The translations under genes were made by a program, and so were the position numbers. Of a stretch of DNA of 64,000 nucleotides, positions 16,112 to 24,014 are shown one piece after another. The notes beneath the pieces were generated by a model. It saw only the letters and a program-made list of their open reading frames with translations. It did not search any database and was not told the DNA's origin. The stretch covers positions 1 to 64,000 of the forward strand of contig VBFY01000058.1 in the NCBI GenBank assembly GCA_005889405.1, in the 5' to 3' direction. How positions within the stretch are numbered: position 1 is the first letter of the stretch; each line of letters begins with the position of its first letter. The DNA comes from Chloroflexota bacterium (GTDB taxonomy: Bacteria; Chloroflexota; Limnocylindria; P2-11E).

Positions 16112-16832
16112 CGGCGGTCGGACGCTCTATGGACTCGCGCTCGGCATCCTCATGCTCGACACGCACTCCCCGCGTCTCGTTGGGGATGTCGGCAACGCCG
16201 CGACCTGGCCGTTCCCCGTCCAGTACCGCGTGGTGAGGGGCGCGGACCCCGCACGGATCATGGGCCGCGATCCCGACCCGACGCTCCTCGCGCCGTTCAT
16301 CGATGCGGCGCGCGAGCTCGAAGGTCTCGGTGTGCACGCCATCACCACGAGCTGCGGATTCCTCGCGGTCTTCCACCGCGAGCTGCAGGACGCGGTCGCC
16401 GTGCCGATGCTCACCTCCGCGCTCCTTCAGGTGCCCTTCGTCTCGCGCGTCATCGGGACGAGGCGGCGCGTCGGCATCCTCACCGAGAGGCCGAACCTGA
16501 CCGAGCGCCACTTCAACGCCGTCGGCTGGTCATCGCAGTACGTGCCCATCGCGGTCACCGCGATGCCCGACGGCGCGACGTTCCCGAAGGTGTACATCGA
16601 CGACGAGCCGACCGCGGACGCCGACATCCTCGAGGGCGACATGCTGGAGCTCGCGACGCGGGCCGTCCGCGAGCATCCGGACACCGGCGCGCTCGTCTTC
16701 GAGTGCACGAACTTCGTGCCGTTCTCGCAGGCCGTGCGGCGCGCCACCGGGCTGCCGGTGTACGACCTCTACACGCTGGTCATGCACACGTTCCTCGCGA
16801 CCGAGGGCCGGACGTTCGAGAGGAGACTCTGA
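16101..16832 (+). CDS. Asp/Glu/hydantoin racemase family protein
   Basis: A 243-residue protein of the Asp/Glu racemase superfamily (maleate isomerase, arylmalonate decarboxylase and hydantoin racemase belong here). Both cysteine positions are present: TTSCGFLAVF near residue 82 and FECTNFVPF near residue 199. It is the last gene of the nine-gene operon; its start (ATG 16101) overlaps the LDH2 gene by 11 bases. A close paralogue lies at 56885-57622. Racemisation or cis-trans isomerisation of a dicarboxylate or amino acid is possible; the exact reaction is not predictable. Confidence 0.82.
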   Translation: MRLSGGRTLYGLALGILMLDTHSPRLVGDVGNAATWPFPVQYRVVRGADPARIMGRDPDPTLLAPFIDAARELEGLGVHAITTSCGFLAVFHRELQDAVAVPMLTSALLQVPFVSRVIGTRRRVGILTERPNLTERHFNAVGWSSQYVPIAVTAMPDGATFPKVYIDDEPTADADILEGDMLELATRAVREHPDTGALVFECTNFVPFSQAVRRATGLPVYDLYTLVMHTFLATEGRTFERRL

Positions 16833-16840
16833 TGTAGCGC

Positions 16841-17767
16841 TCAGGCATCCGCGAGCGAGGCGACGAGTGGCGCGAAGAGGTCGATGTCGGCCTCGGCGAC
16901 GCGATGGAACGTGGCGCCGAACCGCTCGCGGCGCTCGATGAGCCCGTCGCGGACCATGTCGCGCGAGCCGAACAGGTAGAACGGGCTCTCGCGCAGGAGC
17001 ATGACCGGGATGCCGAGCTTCGCGGCGGTCTCGTCGTAGCGGCGCCGAGCGTCGTCGGTGATGGCGAGTTCGCACTGCACGTTCAGGGTGATCGCGCCGA
17101 AGCGGCCTCCGGCGGCCGCGCGCACGATGCCCAGCTTCTCCTCGAGCGCCGCCGCCGTGAGGTCTGTCGCCTCCACCGCGCCACGACGCTCGCTCGGGAA
17201 GACGTACGACAGGATGTCGGCATGACGTCCCGCGAGACGCAGCATCGCCTGCCGCGAGGCGCCGATGAGGATGGGCGGGTGCGGCTGCTGGATCGGGCGG
17301 GGAAGCACGGTCGCACTCTTCGTCGCATAGAAGCGTCCCGCGTGATCGACCTTCTCTTCGGTCCAAAGACGCTTCAGCAGCGGGACCGCCTCGGCGAGCC
17401 GGGCGAAGCGTGTCCGGGGCGGGTCGAGCGGAATGCCCATCATCGCGTAGTCAGGCTCGTACCAGCCCGTCCCGACCGCCACGTCGAGCCTGCCACCGGA
17501 GAGGACGTCGAGGGTGGCCATCTCCTTCGCGAACAGCACCGGGTTGCGGTAGTCGTTCGCGAACACGAGCGCGGAGACGCGCAGCTTCGTCGTGGCGTCG
17601 GCCGCGGCCATCAGCGCGGGGACCGTCGCGAACTGCGGCGAGAGGTGGTCGGGCATGTTCAGCGTGTCGTACCCGAGCGCCTCGAGCTTGCGCGCCTTCT
17701 CGCGCCAGCCGGCGGCGCTCGGCGCGTTTCGCGCGGTCACCATGAAGCGGAACGGACGTGCGCTCAC
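16841..17767 (-). CDS. LLM-class F420-dependent oxidoreductase
   Basis: A 308-residue TIM-barrel flavin/F420 protein of the luciferase-like monooxygenase superfamily, closest in style to the TIGR03621 group (RPFRFMVTARNAPS at the N-terminus, YDTLNMPDHLSPQF, RVSALVFANDYRNPVLFAKE, VGTGWYEPDY). It starts with GTG overlapping the stop of the quinone reductase gene upstream on the same strand, so the two are co-transcribed. It converges with the racemase gene, with only 8 bases between stops. Substrate unknown. Confidence 0.85.
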   Translation of the reverse strand: MSARPFRFMVTARNAPSAAGWREKARKLEALGYDTLNMPDHLSPQFATVPALMAAADATTKLRVSALVFANDYRNPVLFAKEMATLDVLSGGRLDVAVGTGWYEPDYAMMGIPLDPPRTRFARLAEAVPLLKRLWTEEKVDHAGRFYATKSATVLPRPIQQPHPPILIGASRQAMLRLAGRHADILSYVFPSERRGAVEATDLTAAALEEKLGIVRAAAGGRFGAITLNVQCELAITDDARRRYDETAAKLGIPVMLLRESPFYLFGSRDMVRDGLIERRERFGATFHRVAEADIDLFAPLVASLADA

Positions 17768-18738
17768 CCGGCCGGCTCCAGCAGCAGCTTCCCGATCGTC
17801 GCTCGGCTGGCCAGATCGCGATGGGCCGCCGGGGCGTCACGCAGCGCGTAGCGCTTGCCGATCCGCACCGCCAGCTTTCCGGCGGCGATCCATCCGAACA
17901 CGTCCCGTGCGCGACGGAGCAGATCGTCGTGCGCGGCCGTCAGGACCGCCACGTTGCAGCGGGCCAGCGTGAGCGAGCGAGGGTTCAGCCTCGCGAGGTC
18001 GAACGGCCCGACCGGGCCGCTGGCCGATCCGAAGAAGACCATGTATCCGGCCGGCCGCAGGCACGCGAAGCTCTTGTCGAAGGTGTCCTTGCCCACGCCG
18101 TCGTACACGACGTCGACGCCACGCCCGCCGGTGAGCCGCTCCACCTCCTTCACGAAGTCGGCCTGCGTGTGGACGATGACCTCGTCCGCTCCAGCCGCGC
18201 GCGCGGCACGTGCCTTCTCCTCGCTCGAAACTGTCGCGATGACGCGCGCTCCGCGCATTTTCGCCATCTGCGTGACGAAGAGGCCGACGCCGCCCGCGGC
18301 GGCGTGCACGAGGCAGCTATCACCCCTGGCGATCGGATATGTGGTGTGCGTGAGGCAGTGCGCGGTGAGGCCCTGGAGCGTCGCGGCCGCGGCGGTCCGC
18401 GTGCCCACGCCGTCGGGGAGCGTGATGAGCCGGTCCGCCGCGAGGGCCGCGTGCGTTGCGTACGAGCCGGGCAGCATCTGCCAGGCGACGCGTTCGCCGA
18501 CGCGGACGCCGTCCGTCGATGGCCCGAGGGCCTCGACGACGCCCGCGCCCTCGAGGCCCATCGGCTGCGGGAAGGTCGGCGGTCGGCCGACGCCGAGGCG
18601 CTGGTTCAGGTCGATGAAGTTCACGCCTGCGGCTTCGATCCGGACGAGCGCCTGGCCCGCTTCAGGCATCGGCGTCGGCAGGTCCTCGAACCGGAGCACC
18701 TCTGGTCCACCGTACTCGTACAGCCGTATCGCCTTCAT
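17764..18738 (-). CDS. zinc-independent quinone oxidoreductase (zeta-crystallin/QorA type)
   Basis: A 324-residue medium-chain NADPH:quinone reductase. Typical are MKAIRLYEYGGPEVLRFED, NFIDLNQRLGVG, the nucleotide-binding segment HAAAGGVGLFVTQMAK and the C-terminal YALRDAPAAHRDLASRATIG with KLLLEPAG. A strong GGAGG site precedes ATG 18738. It is divergent from an HxlR-type regulator 73 bases away, which probably controls it; that pairing is common for quinone/electrophile reductases. A C-terminal fragment of a similar gene lies at 36851-37114. Confidence 0.9.
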   Translation of the reverse strand: MKAIRLYEYGGPEVLRFEDLPTPMPEAGQALVRIEAAGVNFIDLNQRLGVGRPPTFPQPMGLEGAGVVEALGPSTDGVRVGERVAWQMLPGSYATHAALAADRLITLPDGVGTRTAAAATLQGLTAHCLTHTTYPIARGDSCLVHAAAGGVGLFVTQMAKMRGARVIATVSSEEKARAARAAGADEVIVHTQADFVKEVERLTGGRGVDVVYDGVGKDTFDKSFACLRPAGYMVFFGSASGPVGPFDLARLNPRSLTLARCNVAVLTAAHDDLLRRARDVFGWIAAGKLAVRIGKRYALRDAPAAHRDLASRATIGKLLLEPAG

Positions 18739-18811
18739 CGCGCGATCCTCCGCGTTGCGTTACTTTTTGTGTGTGGGCGCATCTTCGGTCACCCTACAAG
18801 CCGCGAGCAAG

Positions 18812-19237
18812 ATGGCATCTCCGAGTGCGCGACCGCACCCGCAGGTAACCACCTCGGCGCCGGCCGGAACGGCGAGGGGGCTCGGCATCTGCCTGTGCCG
18901 CCATTGCCGCACCCGCGAGGTGCTCGACCGCATCGGAGACAAGTGGTCCGTCGACGTCATCAGCGTGCTCGGCGTGGACTCGCGCCGCTTCACCGAGCTG
19001 CTCCGCATCGTCGAGGGGATCAGCCAGCGCATGCTCACGGTCACGGTTCGCGGTCTCGAGCGGGACGGCATCGTGACGCGAACGGTGCACCCCGTCGTCC
19101 CGCCACGCGTCGACTACGCGTTGACCCCGATGGGCCGCACGCTCCTCGACACGATCCGCAGCCTGCGGCGCTGGGCGCACGAACACGCTGCGCACATCGA
19201 CGCCGCTCGGGAGCGGTACGACCGCGCCAACCGCTGA
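18812..19237 (+). CDS. HxlR-family transcriptional regulator
   Basis: A 141-residue winged-helix protein. It shows the family core: CRHCRTREVLDRIGDKWSV (here a CxxC at the N-terminus), RRFTELLRIVEGISQRML for the recognition helix, GLERDGIVTRTVHPVVPPRV for the wing, and YALTPMGRTLLDTIRSLRRW. I chose ATG 18812; a GTG at about 18770 is an alternative. It is divergent from the quinone reductase-LLM operon and likely senses a quinone or electrophile through its cysteines, as QorR/YodB-type proteins do. Confidence 0.88.
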   Translation: MASPSARPHPQVTTSAPAGTARGLGICLCRHCRTREVLDRIGDKWSVDVISVLGVDSRRFTELLRIVEGISQRMLTVTVRGLERDGIVTRTVHPVVPPRVDYALTPMGRTLLDTIRSLRRWAHEHAAHIDAARERYDRANR

Positions 19238-19243
19238 CCCGCG

Positions 19244-19345
19244 CTAACGCTCCGTCGCGCGCGGTCGCGCCTCGCCGGTTAGCACGTCGATCGCGATGAG
19301 CCGTTCGGCGCACCGCCTTCGCTACCGCACGGCGCGCGGTCGCCG
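19244..19345 (-). pseudogene. C-terminal relic of a CCG-domain iron-sulfur protein gene
   Basis: On the minus strand, 19312-19244 reads CAERLIAIDVLTGEARP and ends in TAG. This matches the C-terminal tail of the CCG protein at 61744-63072 (QEQLISVDVLSGAVRP). Immediately upstream, but in another frame, PCGSEGG matches its CGGEGG. The intact CCG gene next door (19374-20759) already has its own tail, so this is a leftover from a duplicated or replaced copy, with a frameshift. Confidence 0.5.
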
Positions 19346-19373
19346 GGTGCGAGAACGACTCTCGCCGTGACGG

Positions 19374-20759
19374 CTAGCGAGCTCGCGAGAGGCCGGGAGC
19401 CGCGCCGAGCATGACATCGATCGGGATGACGTCGTCCGCTTCGTGCGTCCCGCACGTGCAGCCGGTGAGGCCACCGGTGGTCGGGTAGATCGAGCTCGTC
19501 GCGATCCCGAGCGCCTGCTCCTCGGTGAGGCCCCAGCTCTGCCAATTGCGCCGTGTCTGACGGACGACCTCCTGCGGATCGCCAAGCCGTGCCGCGGCCT
19601 GTGCGCGATCGGGGTTCTCGACGCCCAGCGCCTCCGCGAGGATCGACACCGGATGCCGCACGTTCATGCGGTCGCTCGCGTAGCGGCCCCACATCTGATG
19701 GCAACTGAAGTGTGTCGACGATACGGTGTCGCCGCCCTGCGCCTGGACGAGATCGGCGAGATGGGCCGCCGACTCGGTGCGCTCGCGCGCGTCTTCTTCG
19801 GGCGGCGTCCATCGCGGATAGTCGGAGATGCCGGTCGCGCCCGCGTACCGCCCCATACGAAGAGCGGAGCACGGCCTGACCTCGGCGAGCTCGCCCTCAG
19901 CGCGGCCGACGACCGTGACGCCGGGGATGAGCGAGAGGAGCCGTGCCATGTCCTCGTGGATCCGCGGGACCGTGCCGGCGAGACCGTCGTGCCAATCGAG
20001 CACCACGCGACGCGAGAGCCTTCGCTTCCACGGCACACGATCGCCCAGCCGCTCGACTTCCTCGGCGAAGAAGCTTCCGGTCCAGAGATGCCGGAGGTTC
20101 GGCTGTGGCACGCCGAAGATCTCGCGACGGCTCATCGTGATGGCCGCGGTCTGCTGGCACGCGTGGCAGGACATCACGATGGTCTTCGCGCCGATGGCCT
20201 CGGCGTAGCGGAGCTTGCTCATGGTGAAGGCTTCGCCCGCCTCGGCATGACCCTTCGCGAGGAAGGGCTTGCCGCAGCAGCCGGCGGGACCGGACGCCAC
20301 CGCGAAACGGATGCCGAGCGCCTTCGCGACCGCTATCCCGTCGAGCAGGAAGTGGGGCATCGCGCGTGTGCCGCAGCTGAAGGTGAAGAACACATCGACC
20401 GGCTCGCTCGGCATGACGCGCTCGTCGGCCATCCACGTGACCTCGTCGCGCGCGACGAAGAGCCTCATCGGCGCGCCGACCCAGTCCATGACACCCTTCG
20501 GGTGGTCGACGCCGGTGACGTAGTTGGTCACTCCCATGATCTGTCGTATGTCACCGCCGTAGAGGCGGTCGTCCGCGATGCCGCCCAGCGCCGCTTGGAT
20601 GCGGCGGAATTGCTCGGCCGTGGGCACAAGGCGCCCCGCCTCGATGTGCTCGTACTCTTTCGGATCGATCTGCGCGCGCGCCGCAAGGTCCTCGGGGCGC
20701 GCGATACCTGCCGCGAGGCGCTCCGCAGCCAGATGATTCGGGACCTGGAAGTCGTTCAT
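19374..20759 (-). CDS. HTH-CCG fusion: XRE-like domain joined to HdrB-type iron-sulfur domain
   Basis: A 461-residue protein. Residues 8-62 look like a lambda-repressor/XRE-like helical domain (LAARAQIDPKEYEHIEAGR, then EQFRRIQAAL). From about residue 120 it has one HdrB/GlpC-type CCG module: C129, a CC pair at 161-162, then CHAC (198-201), i.e. C-x31-CC-x35-C-x2-C. CCG modules bind 4Fe-4S clusters in HdrB, GlpC, LutA and SdhE. The second module is reduced, and a Cys-rich tail (CTCGTHEAD) closes the protein. The start MNDFQVPNHLAAERL is shared in style with the paralogue at 61744. A cluster-bearing DNA-binding sensor is an attractive but unproven reading; an HdrB-like enzyme subunit is the alternative. 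It is transcribed with the upstream 158-residue protein. Confidence 0.8.
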   Translation of the reverse strand: MNDFQVPNHLAAERLAAGIARPEDLAARAQIDPKEYEHIEAGRLVPTAEQFRRIQAALGGIADDRLYGGDIRQIMGVTNYVTGVDHPKGVMDWVGAPMRLFVARDEVTWMADERVMPSEPVDVFFTFSCGTRAMPHFLLDGIAVAKALGIRFAVASGPAGCCGKPFLAKGHAEAGEAFTMSKLRYAEAIGAKTIVMSCHACQQTAAITMSRREIFGVPQPNLRHLWTGSFFAEEVERLGDRVPWKRRLSRRVVLDWHDGLAGTVPRIHEDMARLLSLIPGVTVVGRAEGELAEVRPCSALRMGRYAGATGISDYPRWTPPEEDARERTESAAHLADLVQAQGGDTVSSTHFSCHQMWGRYASDRMNVRHPVSILAEALGVENPDRAQAAARLGDPQEVVRQTRRNWQSWGLTEEQALGIATSSIYPTTGGLTGCTCGTHEADDVIPIDVMLGAAPGLSRAR

Positions 20760-20769
20760 GGCCGCGAGG

Positions 20770-21246
20770 CTAGGAGCGCTCGCCCCGCGTGGGAATGGCC
20801 GCGCGTGCGGTCGATTTGTCGGAATCTGTCGTGGCGGGGCCGAAGTCGAGGTCGTCGGTGATCCGCTCGGGGAGCTTCCAGCGGATGTACGACTTGCCCG
20901 TCTGCGAGTGGTAGTGATTCGCGCGCCGGATGCCCTGCGCGAACGCGCGCTCGAACTCCTCCCAATCCCGAGCCTCGACAGTCGCGAGCAGCGGCACGAG
21001 CGCATCCCGATCGAACTCCGCAAGCTGTCGTGCGTACTTCGGCCGGATCACCGCGAGCATTCGCTGCCGGGAGCGGATCTCCCGGAGGCAGTACGCGGCG
21101 AGCTCCCAGTTCCCGCCGTGGGCGGCGTAGTACGCGCGCGCGTAGCGCCTGCCCACCTGCGCCATGATCTCGCTCGTCCCGGGAAGGGCCTCGGCGATCT
21201 GCTCGAGCCTGAGCTCACCGTTCTTGGTCCGAACGAGAGTATCCAT
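20770..21246 (-). CDS. conserved protein resembling cytochrome c-like family without heme motif
   Basis: A 158-residue protein. The segments YYAAHGGNWELAAYCLREI, RPKYARQLAEF and DWEEFERAFAQGIRRAN resemble a family of small helical proteins in which the last helix carries CxxCH heme-binding cysteines. Here that site reads ANHYH, and there is no signal peptide. It may be a cytoplasmic relative binding something else, or none. It is the first gene of the minus-strand pair with the CCG protein (10-base gap). The family assignment is from memory of the pattern and is tentative. Confidence 0.6.
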   Translation of the reverse strand: MDTLVRTKNGELRLEQIAEALPGTSEIMAQVGRRYARAYYAAHGGNWELAAYCLREIRSRQRMLAVIRPKYARQLAEFDRDALVPLLATVEARDWEEFERAFAQGIRRANHYHSQTGKSYIRWKLPERITDDLDFGPATTDSDKSTARAAIPTRGERS

Positions 21247-21334
21247 CGCATCCCTCCGGTATTCGCATCATGATCGCTGTGCCTCGCGATCGGCCTGAGC
21301 GTCGCATCGTGGCGCTTGCCCCGTCAACGGCTCA

Positions 21335-22189
21335 CTACCGGTGTTTCGCGCGATATGCGCGCGGACTGGTGCCGAACTGCCGCCTGAACTGGCGACTCAG
21401 CTCGAAGATCGAGCCGAAGCCCGTTCGCTCGGCGATGACTCCGACGGGATCGTCCGTCGACTCGAGCAGCAACGCCACCTGACGCAGCCGCATCGAGCGC
21501 ATGAGGTGCGCCGGCGCCACGCCGAGCTGCGCCCTGAACACGTGCGCGAAGTGTGCCCCGGACATGCCGGCCCGACGTGCGAGGTCCGCGACCTTGTGCG
21601 GCGCGGAGGGGTCGGCGATCGCGCCCTGGAGCGCGCCGAGGACGCGCGGATCGATGCGCCGCGCGCGGAGCGATTCGCGTCGCGCGATGAGGAAGAGCTC
21701 GCGGATCCAGAGCGCCAGCAGCTCGACGTGGATGCGCTCCTCCCGTCGGAGCATCGGTCTGTCGGTCCCGGCGACAGACGCGAGGGCGCGCGCTGTCTCT
21801 CGCTCCTGGACGCCGGCGATGATGCGCGCCCAGACCTCCTGCAGCGCGAGCCGGTGCCCCGCGAGCTCGATGTGCTTTCGGTACAGCCCGTCCGCGACGC
21901 GCTCGAAGCCGGCGGGCGTCCATTCCGGCCACGGATCGAAGCGGAGCGAGAGCGCGTCCCATCGGTCACCGGGGAGGACGCCGCGTGTCCCCGGCGTGTC
22001 GCGGCGGAGCAGGACGAGATCTCCCGCGGTGGCGAAGATCTCCGTCCGGGGTGGGTAGCGGAACGCGGCGCGGCCGCGGATCGTGTACGTCAGCATCCAC
22101 AAACCCTCGGCGGTGGGACGCGCGGGCGGGACGTTCGTCCACTCGACGTGGTTCGCGAAGGCGACGGCATCGGCGCCGTCCGGGATCAC
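21335..22189 (-). CDS. AraC-family transcriptional regulator
   Basis: A 284-residue protein with an N-terminal cupin-like ligand domain (about residues 20-110, including FRYPPRTEIFATAGDLVLL) and a C-terminal double helix-turn-helix (about 185-284). The second HTH is typical: GSIFELSRQFRRQFGTSPRAYR. It starts with GTG, overlapping the stop of the AMACR-like gene upstream on the same strand, so it is the last gene of that unit. It probably regulates the acyl-CoA catabolic genes around it. Confidence 0.88.
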   Translation of the reverse strand: MIPDGADAVAFANHVEWTNVPPARPTAEGLWMLTYTIRGRAAFRYPPRTEIFATAGDLVLLRRDTPGTRGVLPGDRWDALSLRFDPWPEWTPAGFERVADGLYRKHIELAGHRLALQEVWARIIAGVQERETARALASVAGTDRPMLRREERIHVELLALWIRELFLIARRESLRARRIDPRVLGALQGAIADPSAPHKVADLARRAGMSGAHFAHVFRAQLGVAPAHLMRSMRLRQVALLLESTDDPVGVIAERTGFGSIFELSRQFRRQFGTSPRAYRAKHR

Positions 22190-23319
22190 CTGATCGCGCC
22201 GGCCCGCCGGAGATCGTCGATCTCACCGGGCGCGTACCCCCAATCCGCCAGCACCTCGCTGGTGTGCTGTCCGGGCAGCGGCGGCGCGCTGCGGACGCGT
22301 GTCGGCGTGCGTGACAGCCGCGGGGCGGGTGCGGGCTGTCGCACCGACGCGAACTCGGTGAACGTGCCGCGCGCCACGTTGTGTGGATGCGCCGCGGCCT
22401 CATCGAACGAGAGGATCGGGGCGACGCACGCGTCGCTGCCGTCGAAGATCGCCGTCCACTCCCGCTGCGTCCGCGCGCCGAACGCCGTCGCGAAGCGCTG
22501 ACGAAGCGCCGGCCAGTTCGCGCGGTCGCCGCGGGGCGGCAGATCGCGCAGGCCAAGCCGGCGCACGAGCTCGTCGTAGAACTTCTCCTCGAGCGCGCCG
22601 ACGGCCATGAAGCGGCCGTCGACGGTCTCGTACACGCTATAGAAAGGAGCGCCCCCGTCGAGGAGATTCGTGCCGCGCTCCGATCGCCAGTGCCCAGCGG
22701 CGATGAGGGCGTGGACGTGCGCCGCGAGGAGACTCGTCGTATCGACCATCGCGGTGTCGACGATCTGTCCCCGGCCAGAGTCCCGCGCCTCGAGGACGGC
22801 GCACAGCAGACCGAACGCGAAGATCGCGCCGCCTGCGTAGTCCCCCACGAGATTCAATGGTGGGACCGGCGCGGATCCCGTCCCGCCGATCGCGGAGAGC
22901 ACGCCGGTGAGCGCGATGTAGTCGATGTCGTGCCCGGCCATCGCCGCGTACGGGCCATCCTGTCCCCATCCGGTGACCCGGCCGAAGACGAGCCGTGGAT
23001 TGCGCCCGGCGCAGACGTCGGGGCCGAAGCCGAGACGCTCGGCGACTCCCGGACGGAAGCCCTCCATGAGCACGTCCGCCCGCTCGACGAGACGCAGGAG
23101 GGTCGCGACGCCGGCGCTCTTCTTCAGGTCGATCATGGCCGAGCGGCGTCCGCGGTTGAGGACGTCGAACTCCGGCGGCGACTCGCTGTTCACCGGGTCG
23201 GGGCGATCGATGCGGAGCACGTCGGCGCCCATGTCCGCGAGGAGCATCGCCGCGAACGGACCGGGTCCGCGGCTCGCGATCTCGAGGACGCGAAGCGTCG
23301 CGAGCGGACCCGACGCCAT
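22186..23319 (-). CDS. alpha-methylacyl-CoA racemase-type CaiB family enzyme
   Basis: A 377-residue CaiB/BaiF family member of the AMACR branch, which epimerises 2-methylacyl-CoA thioesters. The three racemase acid/base positions can be placed: His in AGHDIDYIALTG, Asp in LVGDYAGGAIF and Glu in YSVYETVDGRFMAVGALE. The N-terminal LEIASRGPGPFAAMLLADMG and C-terminal PLPGQHTSEVLADWGY are also typical. It overlaps the AraC gene downstream and the broken GntR gene upstream. With the divergent acyl-CoA dehydrogenase pair and crotonase it suggests beta-oxidation of a branched acid. Confidence 0.9.
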   Translation of the reverse strand: MASGPLATLRVLEIASRGPGPFAAMLLADMGADVLRIDRPDPVNSESPPEFDVLNRGRRSAMIDLKKSAGVATLLRLVERADVLMEGFRPGVAERLGFGPDVCAGRNPRLVFGRVTGWGQDGPYAAMAGHDIDYIALTGVLSAIGGTGSAPVPPLNLVGDYAGGAIFAFGLLCAVLEARDSGRGQIVDTAMVDTTSLLAAHVHALIAAGHWRSERGTNLLDGGAPFYSVYETVDGRFMAVGALEEKFYDELVRRLGLRDLPPRGDRANWPALRQRFATAFGARTQREWTAIFDGSDACVAPILSFDEAAAHPHNVARGTFTEFASVRQPAPAPRLSRTPTRVRSAPPLPGQHTSEVLADWGYAPGEIDDLRRAGAIR

Positions 23320-23988
23320 CAGGGATGAGCGGCGCTCATGTCCGGCGGGATATGGACCGCGCTCGCCACGGTCGCGACGTGCGCACGTACGAGACGCTCG
23401 ACCTTGGCGGGATCGCCTCCGCGGAGCGCGTGAAAGATCTCCCAGTGCTCGCGCTGCGCCGCGGCAACGAGGTCGTGGTCGCGCTCGAAGGCGGGAAGGT
23501 AACGGAGCGTCCGCACGCGCACGCGATCGACCTCCTCGCGGAGCAGCCGTGACGGCGCCGCGGCATAGATGCGCTCGTGGAACCGTTTCGTGAGGGCCCA
23601 GAAGTCGGCCGTGCGTCGCGCATCGCGCGCGCGGTCCATCCGGTGCAGGAGGTCCTCGAGCGCGTCGAAGGCGGCATCGTCGAGCTTCTTCGTGGCCTGC
23701 GCGGCCGCTGCGGCCTCCACGATCGCGCGCACGAAGTACTCCTCCTTCATCCGCTCGTGCGAGAGGCGCACAACGCGCGCGTGCCTCACGAAGCGGCATG
23801 TGCGTGAGGTCGAAACGTTCGGCAAGCGACACGACGGTCAGCAGCTCGCCCGGTGTGAGGTCTCCGCTGAGGATCGCACGGCGGACGACGTCGGTCGCGA
23901 CCTCAGCCTTCGTGCGGTACGCGGGGAGGTCCTCGGTCGCCGCGTGCTCTGCCGGTGCCGGCGTGGAGCGGACCGCCTGCCTCGCCAT
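23319..23988 (-). pseudogene. GntR/FadR-family regulator with internal deletion and frameshift
   Basis: From ATG 23988 the frame encodes a good GntR N-terminus (AEVATDVVRRAILSGDLTPG, LTVVSLAERFDLTHMPLREA). At about 23780 the protein sense jumps to another frame, continuing directly with ARVVRLSHERMKEEYFVRA and a complete FCD ligand domain to the stop at 23319. About 20 residues of the winged helix, normally between PLREA and the wing, are missing. The remaining frame is therefore broken and the DNA-binding domain incomplete. A TATCTT hexamer seven bases before ATG suggests a leaderless promoter. It lies 26 bases from the divergent acyl-CoA dehydrogenase gene. Confidence 0.75.
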
Positions 23989-24014
23989 CTTTTATAAGAT
24001 ATCATGCTTCCGGA
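23989..24014. promoter_or_regulatory. 26-base divergent promoter region
   Basis: The gap between the GntR relic and the acyl-CoA dehydrogenase is A/T-rich against a GC-rich background and contains TATAAG/TAAGAT (23993-24000, rightward -10 candidates) and TATCTT (24001-23996 on the minus strand). It also carries GATATC but not the full 19-base palindrome. Both transcripts would have leaders of about 0-10 bases. Confidence 0.45.
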
